Shown here: positions 63,657 to 64,000 of the stretch, in pieces
Numbering within the stretch: position 1 is the first letter of the stretch
How the letters are laid out: each line of letters begins with the position of its first letter
Assembly: GCF_008370685.1 (NCBI RefSeq)
Contig: NZ_VTZU01000008.1
Span: forward strand, 1 to 64,000
Reading direction: 5' to 3'
DNA length: 64,000 nt
DNA from: Aquimarina sp. RZ0
Lineage (GTDB): Bacteria > Bacteroidota > Bacteroidia > Flavobacteriales > Flavobacteriaceae
Notes under the pieces: generated by a model
Databases searched by the model: none
What the model was told of the DNA's origin: nothing
What the model saw: only the letters and a program-made list of their open reading frames with translations
Position numbers and translations under genes: made by a program

Positions 63657-64000
63657 ATGAAAAACATTGCAGTAATTGGTGCAGGAACCATGGGAAATGG
63701 TATTGCGCATACATTTGCCCAAAAAGGTTTTAAAGTTCAGCTTATCGATATTTCTCAGAAATCCATAGATAAAGGTATCGCGACTATTACTAAAAATCTG
63801 GACAGGATGATTGCCAAAGAAAAAATCACCGAGGCAGACAAAGAAGCTACCCTTGGTAATATTTCTACTCATACCCATATCAAAGAAGGTGTAGAATATG
63901 CAGAATTGGTTATTGAAGCTGCCACAGAAAATGTAGATCTCAAATTAAACATTTTTAAAGAACTTAGTGACGCCTGTCCTGAAGATACCATTTTGGCAAC
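63657..64000 (+). CDS. 3-hydroxyacyl-CoA dehydrogenase (5' part)
   Basis: The gene starts at ATG 63657 and runs off the window end after 114 codons. The NAD-binding motif GAGTMGNGIAHTFAQKGF (8-25) and the VIEAATENVDLKLNIFKEL stretch are diagnostic of 3-hydroxybutyryl/3-hydroxyacyl-CoA dehydrogenases of fatty-acid or butyrate metabolism. The rest of the gene is missing. Confidence 0.9.
   Translation, partial: MKNIAVIGAGTMGNGIAHTFAQKGFKVQLIDISQKSIDKGIATITKNLDRMIAKEKITEADKEATLGNISTHTHIKEGVEYAELVIEAATENVDLKLNIFKELSDACPEDTILA

Overview
The window looks like the chromosome of a marine, polysaccharide-degrading Flavobacteriaceae bacterium, with an Aquimarina-like lifestyle as an inference. The DNA is AT-rich. 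Seven large secreted proteins end in a type IX secretion (T9SS) C-terminal sorting domain. Several genes have Bacteroidota-type promoters (TTTG / TAnnTTTG), and there is a flavobacterial LETM1-related protein. No rRNA, tRNA or CRISPR array was found.

Layout. 0-10.5 kb: an AAA+/VWA gene pair, a secreted MBL-fold protein in an operon with a 1070-aa BNR-repeat protein, a DUF2490 protein and a cysteine hydrolase. 10.9-12.6 kb: a RebC/StaC-like FAD monooxygenase. 12.9-14.7 kb: a nest of mobile repeats around a broken IS200-type transposase. 14.7-22.8 kb: a GH16 enzyme, a beta-helix/CBM6 protein, an alpha/beta hydrolase-OsmC fusion and a DUF547/outer-membrane pair. 23.4-30.2 kb: a tryptophan-dimer biosynthetic cluster. 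31-42 kb: three T9SS-exported enzymes or adhesins (beta-helix, metallophosphoesterase, M36 protease). 43-50 kb: Cu/Zn SOD, a small-protein operon, a LETM1-like protein and ClpB. 50-60 kb: a secreted endonuclease, a TetR-thioesterase unit, two GH5 cellulases and a phytase-like/histidine phosphatase pair. 60-64 kb: housekeeping genes (smpB, pcm, a Gfo/Idh/MocA oxidoreductase, and the start of a 3-hydroxyacyl-CoA dehydrogenase).

Main find 1. The minus-strand genes at 30224-23387 encode a RebO/StaO/VioA-type amine oxidase, a VioB/RebD-type dimer synthase split into two overlapping genes, a VioE homologue, and a StaP/RebP-like cytochrome P450 whose start overlaps the end of vioE. A RebC/StaC-like flavoprotein lies 11 kb further on, on the same strand. 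No VioC or VioD is visible. VioE is the hallmark of violacein synthesis, while the P450/RebC pair is the hallmark of indolocarbazole synthesis. Having both in one locus suggests a hybrid or branched bisindole pathway that I do not know to have been described.

Main find 2. A 160-bp palindromic MITE occurs nine times in near-identical form. Eight copies are flanked by 3-bp TNA target duplications. One copy splits the IS200-type tnpA gene, and others sit in or against other repeat families. A second MITE family (155 bp, GAG ends, TNA target duplications) and a family of triple-hairpin palindromes are also present, so the region has been reshaped repeatedly by small non-autonomous elements.
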